NCBI GenBank assembly: GCA_030148005.1
Contig: JASBUI010000010.1
Coordinates: 1-50,668, forward strand
DNA: 50,668 nt
DNA from: Paracoccaceae bacterium
GTDB lineage: Bacteria > Pseudomonadota > Alphaproteobacteria > Rhodobacterales > Rhodobacteraceae
Direction of reading: 5' to 3'
Each line of letters starts with the position of its first letter. Position 1 is the first letter of the stretch. The notes below the pieces were generated by a model, which was not told where the DNA came from, made no database searches, and was given only the letters and a program-made list of their open reading frames with translations. Positions 1-8,096 of this stretch are shown one piece after another. Both the position numbers and the translations under genes were made by a program.

Positions 1-141
1 ATCCGGCCGATACCCCGGCGCAGGCTTGTGACAAAGATGCGGAATAACAAGCCCACGACCATGCGCAACCTCCCAGATCGTCTGACCCGAAACAGCTTCA
101 ACAGACACTCCGTCAAGCGTGAAACATACCTTGTCGGTCAT
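1..141 (-). CDS. fdhF: Formate dehydrogenase alpha subunit, N-terminal fragment (runs off the window)
   Basis: Only the first 47 codons are present; the gene continues beyond base 1. The peptide opens MTDKVCFTLDGVSVEA and reaches the motif IPHLCHKPAPGYRPD. This is typical of the N-terminal [2Fe-2S] ferredoxin-like domain of NAD-dependent, molybdenum-containing formate dehydrogenase alpha subunits, with the first cluster cysteine in HLCHK. The family oxidises formate to CO2 in the cytoplasm as part of a multi-subunit complex. The ATG at 139-141 is preceded by a good ribosome site (GGGAGAG), which supports this start. The gene diverges from the saccharopine genes, so 142-346 must hold promoters for both directions. 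Subunit identity is inferred from the N-terminus alone; a related 2Fe-2S/molybdopterin oxidoreductase is the alternative. Confidence 0.8.
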   Translation of the reverse strand, partial: MTDKVCFTLDGVSVEAVSGQTIWEVAHGRGLVIPHLCHKPAPGYRPD

Positions 142-346
142 CGCGACTCTCCCTTTGTCGACCAAAGCATACCGCAATCCCGCCCGAGGTCGGAATGTCC
201 ATCCGCGACCCCCTCCCTGCCATTTGCGCCAGCGGCGTTTCGTATCGGAAAGCGGCTTGCACCATGGGCGTAAAAACGGCACCCAGCGTCTTGCAACCCG
301 CAGCTTAGAATGCACTGTGCTGAGCAACTGGCAAAAGGACCGTCCG

Positions 347-1402
347 ATGACCCATATCTGGGTGCGCGCCGAAGAACGCGCAAACGAAGACCGCGTTGGG
401 CTGACGCCTGATGGCGCCCGCGCGCTTTTGTCGGCGGGCTATCAGGTTACCGTCGAAGAAAGCCGCACGCGCGCGATCAAGATCGAAGAATATCGTCAGG
501 CCGGATGCCAGATCGGGGCCGAACGTAGCTGGCGCAGTGCCCCGCGCGAGACGATTATCTTTGGCCTTAAGGAACTTGCCGAGGACGACACACCGCTTGA
601 GCATCGCCACATAATGTTCGCCCATGCTTACAAGGGGCAGCCTACGGGCCAAAGGCTTTTGCGGCGTTTCAAACGCGGCGGCGGGACGCTTTACGATCTT
701 GAGTATCTGGTCGATCCAGATGGCCGGCGCGTTGCCGCTTTTGGGTATTGGGCGGGCTACGTCGGCGCGGCGGTTGCCCTGAAATGCTGGGCCGCACAGC
801 AACGCGGCGAGATCGCGGGCGCGGTCCACGCCTATCCCGGCGCGGATCATCTGCGGGCAGAGCTGGAACAGGAGCTGTCTAAGGCCGCGCGCGAACGCCC
901 GACCGCGCTGATCATCGGCGCCCTTGGCCGCGTCGGTACCGGCGCGGCCAATCTTTGCCGTGCAATGGATGTGCCTGCCACGCTTTGGGACATGGCCGAA
1001 ACCGCCAGCGGCGGGCCTTTCGCCGAGGTTCTGGGACATGACATTTTTCTCAACTGCATCCTTGCGCGCCCCGGCACACCGGTCTTCGTGCCAGCCAATG
1101 CAGGTCTCGCCCAGCGCCAGCTTGGCGTGATCGGTGATATTGCCTGCGATCCTGAAAGCGACTTTTCCCCGATCAAGGTCTATGACCGGGTCACAACTTG
1201 GGATGAACCGGCGCTACGCGTCCATGAAAGCCCGCCTCTTGATGTCACGGCAATCGACAACCTTCCTTCGATGCTGCCGGTCGAGGCGTCACAGGACTTT
1301 GCGCAGCAATTGCTGCCCTCGCTTCTGACGCTGGACAGGCTTGACCAAGGGGTCTGGGGCCGTGCGCATCGGACCTATCTTCACCATCTGGAAGCGCTTT
1401 GA
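347..1402 (+). CDS. Saccharopine dehydrogenase, lysine-forming/LKR type (Lys1-like)
   Basis: A 351-residue protein of the alanine dehydrogenase/PNT-type saccharopine dehydrogenase family (fungal LYS1; the LKR domain of plant and animal LKR/SDH). It interconverts saccharopine with lysine plus 2-oxoglutarate. The start MTHIWVRAEERANEDRVGLT carries the family's N-terminal substrate region (E-R-x3-R-x-G-L-T-P). Further in are FAHAYKGQ and a nucleotide-binding stretch around IIGALGRVGTGA. I chose the ATG at 347 because AAAAGGA lies just upstream and the open frame before it is not family-like. A Lys9-like gene follows after 58 bp, so the pair rebuilds the two halves of bifunctional LKR/SDH. Because dapB is also present (18824-19633), lysine is probably made by the diaminopimelate route, and this pair is probably catabolic or osmoadaptive; that is inference. 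Confidence 0.88.
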   Translation: MTHIWVRAEERANEDRVGLTPDGARALLSAGYQVTVEESRTRAIKIEEYRQAGCQIGAERSWRSAPRETIIFGLKELAEDDTPLEHRHIMFAHAYKGQPTGQRLLRRFKRGGGTLYDLEYLVDPDGRRVAAFGYWAGYVGAAVALKCWAAQQRGEIAGAVHAYPGADHLRAELEQELSKAARERPTALIIGALGRVGTGAANLCRAMDVPATLWDMAETASGGPFAEVLGHDIFLNCILARPGTPVFVPANAGLAQRQLGVIGDIACDPESDFSPIKVYDRVTTWDEPALRVHESPPLDVTAIDNLPSMLPVEASQDFAQQLLPSLLTLDRLDQGVWGRAHRTYLHHLEAL

Positions 1403-1460
1403 ACTTCTTTGTGGCTCAAATATCCAAATCCTGACCTGAAAACCCGAAAGGACGCCTGAC

Positions 1461-2600
1461 ATGACAATCCACTGGTGCGGCACTGGCCTTTCCGCAATTC
1501 CCGGCCTTCGCCGGTTGATCGAGGCAGGGCAAGACGTAGAGGTCTGGAACCGCTCGCCCGACAAGGCACGCGCTGCCGTTGGCGATCTGACGAAAGACAT
1601 CCATGCGTTCAAGCTGGACGCGCTTTCTGATGCCTTGGCGGCAGGCGATATCATCGTCTCGATGCTGCCGGGCGACTGGCATGTGCCTCTGGCGCAGATG
1701 GCAATCGGTAAATCGGCACATTTCGTTTCTTCGTCCTACATCTCACCGCAGATGGCGGCGCTGGACACAGAGGCAAAGGCGGCGGGCGTTGCATTGGTGA
1801 ATGAAGTTGGTCTTGATCCCGGGATCGACCACCTGATGGCGCATTGGCTGGTTGCCGACTATCGTGCGTCACGTGTCTATGACGCAGGAAACCACATTTC
1901 GTTCCAGTCCTACTGTGGCGGCATTCCAAAGAACGCCAACCCGTTCCGGTACAAGTTCAGCTGGTCCCCTCTGGGCGTTCTGAAAGCGTTGAAGTCGCCC
2001 TCGCGGTCGATCCGCCACTATTCTGAACTTGACGTTGCGCGGCCATGGGATGCGATCACCAGCTACATCGCCCCTCTGCCTCAGCCCGAAGCTTTTGAGG
2101 TTTACCCAAACCGCGACAGCCTGCCGTTCATGGCCGACTACCAGTTCGACCCAAGCTGGACCGTCAAGGATTTCGTGCGCGGGACAATGCGGCTTAACGG
2201 CTGGCACGATGCATGGAAAGATGTGTTCGCCGAGATCGAAACACTGTCTGGCGAGGCTGGTGAGACCCGCCTCAAAGAAATGTCGGACAAGTTCTGGGCC
2301 GAGAACGCCTATGCCCCGGGAGAGCCTGATCGCGTGGTGCTTTGCGTGTCGCTGAAAGCCGAGCGTGAGGGGACAGAGGTTTACCACAAGACCTATGTTC
2401 TGGACGCTTGGGGGGACCTGCGCGGCAGCGCCATGGCGCGGCTTGTGTCAGTGCCGGTATCGCTGGCGGTAGAGGCGGTGATGAACCGCGAAATCCATGC
2501 GGGCGTAACCCCTGCCCCGAGCGATCCAAAGCTGGTTCAGCGCTGGCTGGCAGAAGTTGACCGGCTGTCCCAGCACCTTCAGATCGTCGACCACCTATAG
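1461..2600 (+). CDS. Saccharopine dehydrogenase, glutamate-forming type (Lys9/SDH-like)
   Basis: A 379-residue protein related to fungal LYS9 and the SDH half of LKR/SDH. It would split saccharopine to glutamate and 2-aminoadipate semialdehyde. Visible features are an N-terminal Rossmann strand-turn (HWCGTGLSAIPGL, so less glycine-rich than the textbook GxGxxG), the segment DIIVSMLPGDWHVPLA, and a catalytic-domain stretch NEVGLDPGIDHLMAHW close to the highly conserved GLDPGIDHM motif of the family. ATG 1461 follows GAAAGGACG at good spacing. It lies 58 bp downstream of the LKR-type gene on the same strand, so the two are likely cotranscribed. The next gene (SDR) converges with a 10-bp gap and I see no clear terminator between them. 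Confidence 0.9.
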   Translation: MTIHWCGTGLSAIPGLRRLIEAGQDVEVWNRSPDKARAAVGDLTKDIHAFKLDALSDALAAGDIIVSMLPGDWHVPLAQMAIGKSAHFVSSSYISPQMAALDTEAKAAGVALVNEVGLDPGIDHLMAHWLVADYRASRVYDAGNHISFQSYCGGIPKNANPFRYKFSWSPLGVLKALKSPSRSIRHYSELDVARPWDAITSYIAPLPQPEAFEVYPNRDSLPFMADYQFDPSWTVKDFVRGTMRLNGWHDAWKDVFAEIETLSGEAGETRLKEMSDKFWAENAYAPGEPDRVVLCVSLKAEREGTEVYHKTYVLDAWGDLRGSAMARLVSVPVSLAVEAVMNREIHAGVTPAPSDPKLVQRWLAEVDRLSQHLQIVDHL

Positions 2601-2610
2601 GCGGGCGCGA

Positions 2611-3342
2611 TCAGGAGAAAAGCCTGTAGTAGGCCCAGTCGGGCAAGAACTGGCCCAGACGGAAGACCCAGGAAAAGACCCTTGGAAAGCTCTTCTTGAA
2701 GCGGTCGGTTTGCATATGCGCAAATACCTCTTCGGCGGCTTCATCCGCCGTCATCAGAAAGGGCATGCGAAAGTCGTTCATGTCCGTCAGCCGCGTCTTG
2801 ATAAAGCCGGGGTTGGCGAGCTGAACATTGACACCGCTGGCGCGCAGGTCGGCGTAGAGGCTTTCTGCAAGGGACATAAGGCCGGCCTTGCTGGCGCTAT
2901 ATCCAATCGCTCCGGGAAGGCCGCGAAAGCCTGACAGGCTTCCGATCAGAACAATGTGCCCCCGATCGCGGGCAACCATTTCCGGCAGGCTGACGCCCAG
3001 AACCCGCGCGGCGCCGGTCAGGTTTACATCAAGCATCTGTTCGACCGCATCGGCATCCCAGTTCTGCGCGTCCATCGGCTTATAGACGGCGGCCAGAAAC
3101 ACGATCCCGTCGACCGGCCCGATGGCTTTTGCCGCCGCCTGGCAGGATGCGGTGTCGGCGATGTCGATGCATTGCACGGACGCAGTTCCGGGTAACTCGC
3201 CCGCCAGTTCGATCAGCCGTTTCTCACTTCGGGCCGACAGGATCAGTTCGGCGCCCGCCCCGCTTAGCTTGTGGGCAAGGGCCCGGCCAAGGCCTTCGCT
3301 GGCGCCGATCAGCCAGTATCGCTTTGTTTCAAAGTTCTTCAT
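2611..3342 (-). CDS. SDR-family oxidoreductase in the sigma-E-linked operon
   Basis: A 243-residue short-chain dehydrogenase/reductase. The coenzyme loop is GASEGLG (G13-x3-G17-x-G19), and the catalytic Ser-Tyr-Lys set is S135, Y148 and K152 (IGYSASKAG). NPGFIKTRLT follows, as usual for the family. The C-terminus is slightly extended and hydrophobic/aromatic (RVFSWVFRLGQFLPDW), which may bring it close to the membrane. It is the last gene of the FAD oxidase-DUF1365-SDR operon, 24 bp after DUF1365. From memory, related SDR, DUF1365 and FAD genes belong to the RpoE (singlet oxygen) regulon of Rhodobacter sphaeroides. The substrate is unknown; a lipid-derived carbonyl is a reasonable guess from the neighbours. 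Confidence 0.88.
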   Translation of the reverse strand: MKNFETKRYWLIGASEGLGRALAHKLSGAGAELILSARSEKRLIELAGELPGTASVQCIDIADTASCQAAAKAIGPVDGIVFLAAVYKPMDAQNWDADAVEQMLDVNLTGAARVLGVSLPEMVARDRGHIVLIGSLSGFRGLPGAIGYSASKAGLMSLAESLYADLRASGVNVQLANPGFIKTRLTDMNDFRMPFLMTADEAAEEVFAHMQTDRFKKSFPRVFSWVFRLGQFLPDWAYYRLFS

Positions 3343-3366
3343 TTCAAGCGTCCCTGCAGGTTTGGC

Positions 3367-4119
3367 CTAGCCACTGAGGTTCTCTTTGGGCGGCTCTGGG
3401 CGCACGCGATAACGCGCCCCTTTCCACCAAAGTTTCAGCGCCTGCCAGTGGATCAGCGTCAGAACGCGCCTCGATCCAAAGGGCCGGCGCAGGCATGCCA
3501 TCAGAATCGAACGGTTGGTCAGCGGCGTGCGCGGGCCAACCAGCGTTGCGACAAGCCCGCCGGACTGGTGCGAAAGGTCGATGCGCACCGAAATACGCTC
3601 TGGTCCGAAATCAAAGCGAAACTTATAGGCGCCCGCGATCGGCTGAAACGGCGAGACGTGAAAAACCTTCTCTGCGATCAGTTCATCGCTTGCCGTGATC
3701 TTTTCCCCGTCCTCGCGCTTGCAGATATAGGAATGGCGGTCGCCAAACGTGTTGGAAACTTCGGCAATCACGACGCGGGGGTCGCCATCGGCATCAAGGC
3801 AGAACCAGAATGAAACCGGGTTAAAGACATGGCCCAAGACCCGCGGCTGGGCCACCAAAAGGATCGGTCCGGTCACATCGATCCCGCGTTCGGACAGAAC
3901 CTGCCTGACCCATTTTGCACCGCGCCCGGATTTCGGTACGCCGCCGTGGTCGCTTGTTCGTATCGAGAAAAGGTTGAAGCGGTCGATGGAAAACAGCGCA
4001 GGCCCATTTTGCGTTTCGGGATCGATGCACAGATAGTCCACACCGTAGCCAAAGCTGTTTTCGGTGCTCCCGCGCCGACGGTGTACGGTGCGACCGCGGA
4101 TGTGGGTGGGCGCGGTCAC
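3367..4119 (-). CDS. DUF1365 family protein
   Basis: A 250-residue protein recognised as DUF1365 from HIRGRTVHRRRGSTENSFGY near the start (the family's G-x-V-x-H-x-R family opening), the core FNPVSFWFC, and VIAEVSNTFGDRHSY. No biochemical activity is firmly assigned to the family. In proteobacteria it sits beside an FAD amine-oxidase-like protein and a fatty-acid methyltransferase or SDR, and it is linked to modification of membrane fatty acids. Here its ATG overlaps the stop of the FAD oxidase gene (ATGA at 4116-4119), implying translational coupling. It should respond to RpoE through the promoter at 5446-5474. Confidence 0.9.
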   Translation of the reverse strand: MTAPTHIRGRTVHRRRGSTENSFGYGVDYLCIDPETQNGPALFSIDRFNLFSIRTSDHGGVPKSGRGAKWVRQVLSERGIDVTGPILLVAQPRVLGHVFNPVSFWFCLDADGDPRVVIAEVSNTFGDRHSYICKREDGEKITASDELIAEKVFHVSPFQPIAGAYKFRFDFGPERISVRIDLSHQSGGLVATLVGPRTPLTNRSILMACLRRPFGSRRVLTLIHWQALKLWWKGARYRVRPEPPKENLSG

Positions 4120-5411
4120 GCAGCAGACCTTGCAGGCGCCGCAGCGGACATGGCTTGGGTCACATCGACCGCGCTTGCAAATCCATCTTCATGAAACCCG
4201 TTGCGCATCCACGCGCCGCAGAACCACGTTCGATTGGTTCCGTTGGCATTGCCAAGTTCGACTTGCGCCGCCAGAGCGGCCTGATCATAGACCGGATGCT
4301 GGAAGGTAACCTGATCATAGATCAACTCCTCCCGGATCGGCCTTGTCGAGTTGAGGGTGACAAACATCGGATCGTCCTTGGGGATCGGCTGAAGTGAGTT
4401 CATCCAATATGTAAGGTCGATCTGATCGGATTGCTTTGCGGGCGCCTCTGTGTAGACCCACGAAGACCAGACCTGACGACGTTTCGGCATGGTCGAGCTG
4501 TCCGCGTGCAGGACCGCCTCATTTGGCTGAAACCGAATGGCGCCAAGGTTCTTTGTTTCGTGCGGCGAGGCATCGGCAAGAAGCCTTAGGGTGATATCTG
4601 CGTGGGTTGCAAAGATAACCTCGTCAAACTGTTCCCACTCGCCGCGGGCAACTTTAACTTCTGCGCCTTTTGGCCAGCGCCGAACGGCACGAACGTCCGC
4701 GCCCAGGCGAAGCGTAACGCCCTTGGTTCGCAGCGACGCCTCAAGACGGCGAACATACTCGATCGAGCCGCCATCAACCGTCCACCACTGGTGCTGGCCT
4801 GAGTGGTGCAGCAAGGCGTGGTTGGCGAAGAACCGGATCATTGCCTGCGCAGGAAACTCCAGTATCTGCTGAGGCGGAACAGACCAGATCGCCCCGGAGA
4901 GCGGCAAAAGGTAATAGTCGCGAAACCAGTCGCCGGTTCCAAGTTCCTCCAGCAGTCCCCTGATGGTCAGGCCGGGCTTGCGCGAAAGTTCAAGCGCGCG
5001 GGCGTTAAAGCGCACGACGTCGCGCATCATCGCAAGGAACCGGGGGCGACAAAGGTTTGTTGGCTGGGCAAAGACGGCCGCAAGATTGCGAAGCCCGTAT
5101 TCGATCCGCCCGCCGTCTATCGAGGCACCAAAGGTCATGTTGCTTTTGGCGACGGGGACATCAAGCTCATCGAAAAGCGATGTCAGATGCGGGTAGTTTT
5201 CGTAGTTGAAGACGATAAAGCCGGTATCGACCGGTTGATCGCCGTACTTGCCGGCAAAGACCGTCCGCGCGTGCCCGCCCAGCCGGGTGGCGCTTTCGAA
5301 CAAGGTAACTTCCGCTTGCGCACCAAGAAGGTGGGCGGCCGCCATCCCTGAAATTCCGCCGCCGATGACGGCAATCTTTCGGGGCCGGGCTGGCCTTGTA
5401 TCAAATGGCAT
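4116..5411 (-). CDS. NAD(P)/FAD-dependent amine-oxidase-like oxidoreductase, first gene of the sigma-E operon
   Basis: A 431-residue flavoprotein. The dinucleotide fold lies at residues 13-30 (VIGGGISGMAAAHLL), followed by the GGHART element and a C-terminal segment ending WFCGAWMRNGFHEDGFASA, where amine-oxidase-like proteins close the FAD site. Such proteins sit beside DUF1365 and act on unsaturated lipids or related substrates; the exact reaction here is not visible. The ATG at 5409-5411 lies about 30 bp downstream of a sigma-E-type promoter (TGATCC at 5469-5474, minus strand). The gene diverges from rpoE-chrR. No cyclopropane-fatty-acid-synthase-like methyltransferase follows, although such a gene often does in this context. 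Confidence 0.88.
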   Translation of the reverse strand: MPFDTRPARPRKIAVIGGGISGMAAAHLLGAQAEVTLFESATRLGGHARTVFAGKYGDQPVDTGFIVFNYENYPHLTSLFDELDVPVAKSNMTFGASIDGGRIEYGLRNLAAVFAQPTNLCRPRFLAMMRDVVRFNARALELSRKPGLTIRGLLEELGTGDWFRDYYLLPLSGAIWSVPPQQILEFPAQAMIRFFANHALLHHSGQHQWWTVDGGSIEYVRRLEASLRTKGVTLRLGADVRAVRRWPKGAEVKVARGEWEQFDEVIFATHADITLRLLADASPHETKNLGAIRFQPNEAVLHADSSTMPKRRQVWSSWVYTEAPAKQSDQIDLTYWMNSLQPIPKDDPMFVTLNSTRPIREELIYDQVTFQHPVYDQAALAAQVELGNANGTNRTWFCGAWMRNGFHEDGFASAVDVTQAMSAAAPARSAA

Positions 5412-5445
5412 ATTCTGGAACCTTCCGGACCTTGCAAACTATCCC

Positions 5446-5474
5446 TGATACGGGCGGGCGGCCCAACTGGATCA
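5446..5474 (-). promoter_or_regulatory. Predicted RpoE (sigma-E) promoter of the FAD oxidase-DUF1365-SDR operon
   Basis: On the minus strand the sequence reads TGATCC (5474-5469), an 18-base spacer, then TATCA (5450-5446). The -35 hexamer and spacer match the TGATCC-N18-TAAGA-type promoter of the alphaproteobacterial RpoE/ChrR sigma factor; the -10 is a partial match. Transcription would begin about 28 bases before the ATG at 5411. That a second TGATCC-N18 promoter faces the other way 27 bp from this one strengthens the call. Confidence 0.65.
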
Positions 5475-5500
5475 ACTTTAGCGGCCGAATTTTCTTTTTT

Positions 5501-5529
5501 TGATCCGGCCACCTGCACTGTGCGTAAAA
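5501..5529 (+). promoter_or_regulatory. Predicted autoregulated RpoE (sigma-E) promoter of rpoE-chrR
   Basis: TGATCC at 5501-5506 and TAAAA at 5525-5529, separated by exactly 18 bases, match the known promoter pattern of the RpoE sigma factor that this operon encodes. Transcription would start near 5535 and leave an untranslated leader of roughly 110 bases before the rpoE ATG at 5649. Autoregulation is known for the R. sphaeroides rpoE-chrR operon; here it is inferred from the sequence match. Confidence 0.72.
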
Positions 5530-5648
5530 CTCATATGTTGCAAGGTCAGAATATCGCTCAGGAAAGAGGTGCATCGCGCCGGGCCTCCGCCTATGCTGGT
5601 GCGGCGGGGACGCAGTTTCTTGCACTTCATGGTGCGCGGATCAACGGG

Positions 5649-6197
5649 ATGACCAACGCCGAAGGCGAACAATGCGAGTGGGCGCAGCACCTTTACATGG
5701 TGCGCGACAACAAGGACGAAGCGGCTTTTGCCGCTCTCTTTGAGCATTTCGCGCCACGGATCAAATCCTTCCTTATGAAGTCCGGCGCCGATGCGGGTAC
5801 GGCCGAGGAATGCGCACAGGACGTGATGGCCAGCGTTTGGCAAAAGGCGCATTTATTTGACCCCGCGCGCGCAGGCGTCGCCACATGGGTGTTCACCATT
5901 GCCCGGAACCGAAGCATCGATCTGCTGCGCAGGCAGCGGCGCCCAGAGCCACAAGAGCTTGGGTGGGGCCCCGTGGCCGAACCGGATCAGGCTGACGCCT
6001 TGGCTTTGCAACAAGAAAGCAACCAGTTGAACCTGGCCTTGAAGGCCTTGCCGGTAAAGCAGCGCAAGCTGATCGAACGCGCCTATTTCGGGGATCTGAC
6101 GCATAGCGAGATCGCCGAGGAAACGGGGCTGCCGCTGGGAACAATCAAATCACGTATACGTCTGGCGCTGGAACGCCTGCGCCATGGATTGGGCTGA
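5649..6197 (+). CDS. rpoE: ECF sigma factor RpoE (singlet-oxygen response)
   Basis: A 182-residue group IV (ECF11-like) sigma factor. Region 2 contains EECAQDVMASVWQKAHLFDP and ATWVFTIARNRSIDLLRR; region 4 ends with the helix-turn-helix HSEIAEETGLPLGTIKSRI. The N-terminus (MTNAEGEQCEWA, then DEAAFAALFEHFAP) lines up with R. sphaeroides RpoE as I remember it, so I take the ATG at 5649 although its ribosome site is weak. A longer open frame reaches 5520 but would begin upstream of the predicted transcription start. chrR follows after 3 bp. RpoE directs RNA polymerase to singlet-oxygen and hydroperoxide defence genes when released from ChrR. Confidence 0.93.
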   Translation: MTNAEGEQCEWAQHLYMVRDNKDEAAFAALFEHFAPRIKSFLMKSGADAGTAEECAQDVMASVWQKAHLFDPARAGVATWVFTIARNRSIDLLRRQRRPEPQELGWGPVAEPDQADALALQQESNQLNLALKALPVKQRKLIERAYFGDLTHSEIAEETGLPLGTIKSRIRLALERLRHGLG

Positions 6198-6200
6198 AAA

Positions 6201-6866
6201 ATGACCGAAGTGAACCAGATCAATCACCACCTGACCGACGGGCTTTTGATGGCCTATTCCGCTGGCACCTTGCCCGAGGGTTTCGGGCTTGTCGTCGCAA
6301 CACATGTTTCGATGTGCGATGAATGCCGTGCGCGCGCGGCAAGCTTTGACGCATTGGGCGGCGCGGTACTTGAAACCAGCGCCGGGCCAGAGGCGGCGAT
6401 GCCCGCACACAGCCTGACCCAGACGCTGGAGCGTATTCGCGCAGGGCGGCCCAGTGCGGCGAACGAACCGCGGCCGGCAACGGGCGGCGTCTTTCCCGCG
6501 CCTCTGGCCGCATATGTCGGGGGTGATCTGGACCGGGTGAAATGGCGTTCATACGGTATCGGGCTGAAACAGCGCATCCTGCCGGTTGCGCGCGGCTCTA
6601 GCGTGCGACTTCTTTACATTCCTGCCGGAATGGCAGTGCCGGACCACGGGCACCGGGGCACGGAACTAACGCTGGTCCTGCAAGGTGCCTTTCGCGATGA
6701 AACCGACCGCTTTGGGCGCGGCGATATCGAGGTTGCAAACGAAGATCTTGAGCATACGCCGATTGCCGAAGAGGGCGCCGCCTGTATCTGTCTGGCGGCT
6801 ACGGACGCGCCGCTTCGCTTCACCGGTCTGCTGCCAAGGCTGGCGCAACCGTTCTTACGTATCTGA
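6201..6866 (+). CDS. chrR: Zinc anti-sigma factor ChrR
   Basis: A 221-residue two-domain anti-sigma factor. The N-terminal zinc domain shows a histidine near the start (H9/H10) and H35-x3-C39-x2-C42, the four-ligand pattern of ChrR/ZAS proteins. The C-terminal cupin domain has H149-x-H151-x3-E155 and a later H185, the second metal site needed for the response to singlet oxygen in R. sphaeroides. It binds RpoE and keeps it inactive until 1O2 or organic hydroperoxide is sensed. It is cotranscribed with rpoE with a 3-bp gap. Its last 12 bases overlap the end of the convergent rmuC gene. Confidence 0.93.
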   Translation: MTEVNQINHHLTDGLLMAYSAGTLPEGFGLVVATHVSMCDECRARAASFDALGGAVLETSAGPEAAMPAHSLTQTLERIRAGRPSAANEPRPATGGVFPAPLAAYVGGDLDRVKWRSYGIGLKQRILPVARGSSVRLLYIPAGMAVPDHGHRGTELTLVLQGAFRDETDRFGRGDIEVANEDLEHTPIAEEGAACICLAATDAPLRFTGLLPRLAQPFLRI

Positions 6867-8096
6867 CCGGGGTTTTCTTTCGGCCTGCGCCAATGGAAGA
6901 ACGTTGCTGGCATCCGGCGCAATCTCTTCGAAGTCGAAGTTGTCCAGTTTGATGGCCCTTTTTCCCGCACGCTCTGCGGCGGTTGAAATCCCGTCGATAT
7001 CACGGCGCGCCTGATCGAAGTGGGTTTCAAGTTTTCCCGCGCGTTCGACGATAAGTTCAACATCGCGGTGAAGCTGTTTCAGCGCGGCCCGAATGGCGCC
7101 CGCCTGTTCGCGCATCCGCGCGTCCTTTAGAATGGCGCGCATCGTGTTCAGTGTTGCCATGCAGGTCGTCGGCGAGACGATCCAGACGCGCGCGGCGAAC
7201 CCTTCGCGCACGACCTCGGGCAGGCGCGCATGCAATTCGGCATAGACCGCTTCGGACGGCAGGAACATCAGCGCCCCGTCGGCGGTTTCCCCTTCGATCA
7301 GGTAGCGTTCGGAAATCGCCTTGATATGTGTGCGCACGGCGGTTTTCAGCGCCGCAAGGGCGCGGACGCCAGCCTCTTTGGTTTCTGCATTGACCAGCGC
7401 CTCATAGGCCTCAAGCGGGAACTTGGCGTCGATTACGATAGGCCCCGGCGGGTTCGGCAGATGTATCAGGCAATCGGCGCGTTTGCCGTTCGAAAGGGTC
7501 GCCTGAAAGGCATAACTGTCAGAGGGCAGCGCCTTGGACACGATATCGTTCAGTTGAATTTCGCCAAAGGCACCGCGCGTCTGTTTGTTCGACAGGATAT
7601 CCTGAAGACTTAGAACATCGGTCGACAGTTTCTCGATGTTGGTCTGCGCCCTGTCGATCGTTGAAAGACGCTCTTGCAATTGGGTCAGCGACTTGGTGGT
7701 CTTCTCAGAAGAGCCGTGCAGCGTATCGTTCATCCGCTCTTGTAGGTCGGAAAGAGATCGCGCCGATTTCATCGCACTTTCATGAAGCTTGTCGGCCATC
7801 TGGCGTTGCACTTCGGCAAGGCGCACTTCCATCGTCTGGATGGTCATGGCTTGCGATTTGGACACCGATTCCAACCCGCCGGAAAGCTGTGCCTGGCCCT
7901 GCCCCAACCCCTGAACCGTCTGGTTCAACTGCCCCATCTGGTGCAAAAGCGGCTCTGCCATCCGGGCCGAACGTCCCGCAGCGCGCACCGCTGACACCAA
8001 AAGGAAAATGACCAAAACGGCCAAGGCGATCCCTGCCAGCGTGGCCAGAACGACCGGATCGCTGAAAGCGTATGATTTGCCGTCGATGCTGATCAT
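6855..8096 (-). CDS. rmuC: DNA recombination protein RmuC
   Basis: A 413-residue RmuC homologue. From the ATG at 8096 there is an N-terminal membrane helix (about residues 14-37, [17 protein letters not shown]), then a long coiled coil with repeated [18 protein letters not shown] heptads, then the RmuC nuclease-like core ([52 protein letters not shown]). RmuC limits inversions at short inverted repeats; a nuclease role is predicted from its fold. I start at 8096 rather than at a longer frame because this ATG overlaps the mutL stop (ATGA), a common coupling arrangement, and places the membrane helix at the N-terminus. Confidence 0.92.
   Translation of the reverse strand: MISIDGKSYAFSDPVVLATLAGIALAVLVIFLLVSAVRAAGRSARMAEPLLHQMGQLNQTVQGLGQGQAQLSGGLESVSKSQAMTIQTMEVRLAEVQRQMADKLHESAMKSARSLSDLQERMNDTLHGSSEKTTKSLTQLQERLSTIDRAQTNIEKLSTDVLSLQDILSNKQTRGAFGEIQLNDIVSKALPSDSYAFQATLSNGKRADCLIHLPNPPGPIVIDAKFPLEAYEALVNAETKEAGVRALAALKTAVRTHIKAISERYLIEGETADGALMFLPSEAVYAELHARLPEVVREGFAARVWIVSPTTCMATLNTMRAILKDARMREQAGAIRAALKQLHRDVELIVERAGKLETHFDQARRDIDGISTAAERAGKRAIKLDNFDFEEIAPDASNVLPLAQAERKPRSDT

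Noticed and set aside
119..346. N-terminal extension of the first saccharopine gene back to base 119
   Set aside because: The extension overlaps the divergent formate dehydrogenase gene and its ribosome site, and does not resemble the family.
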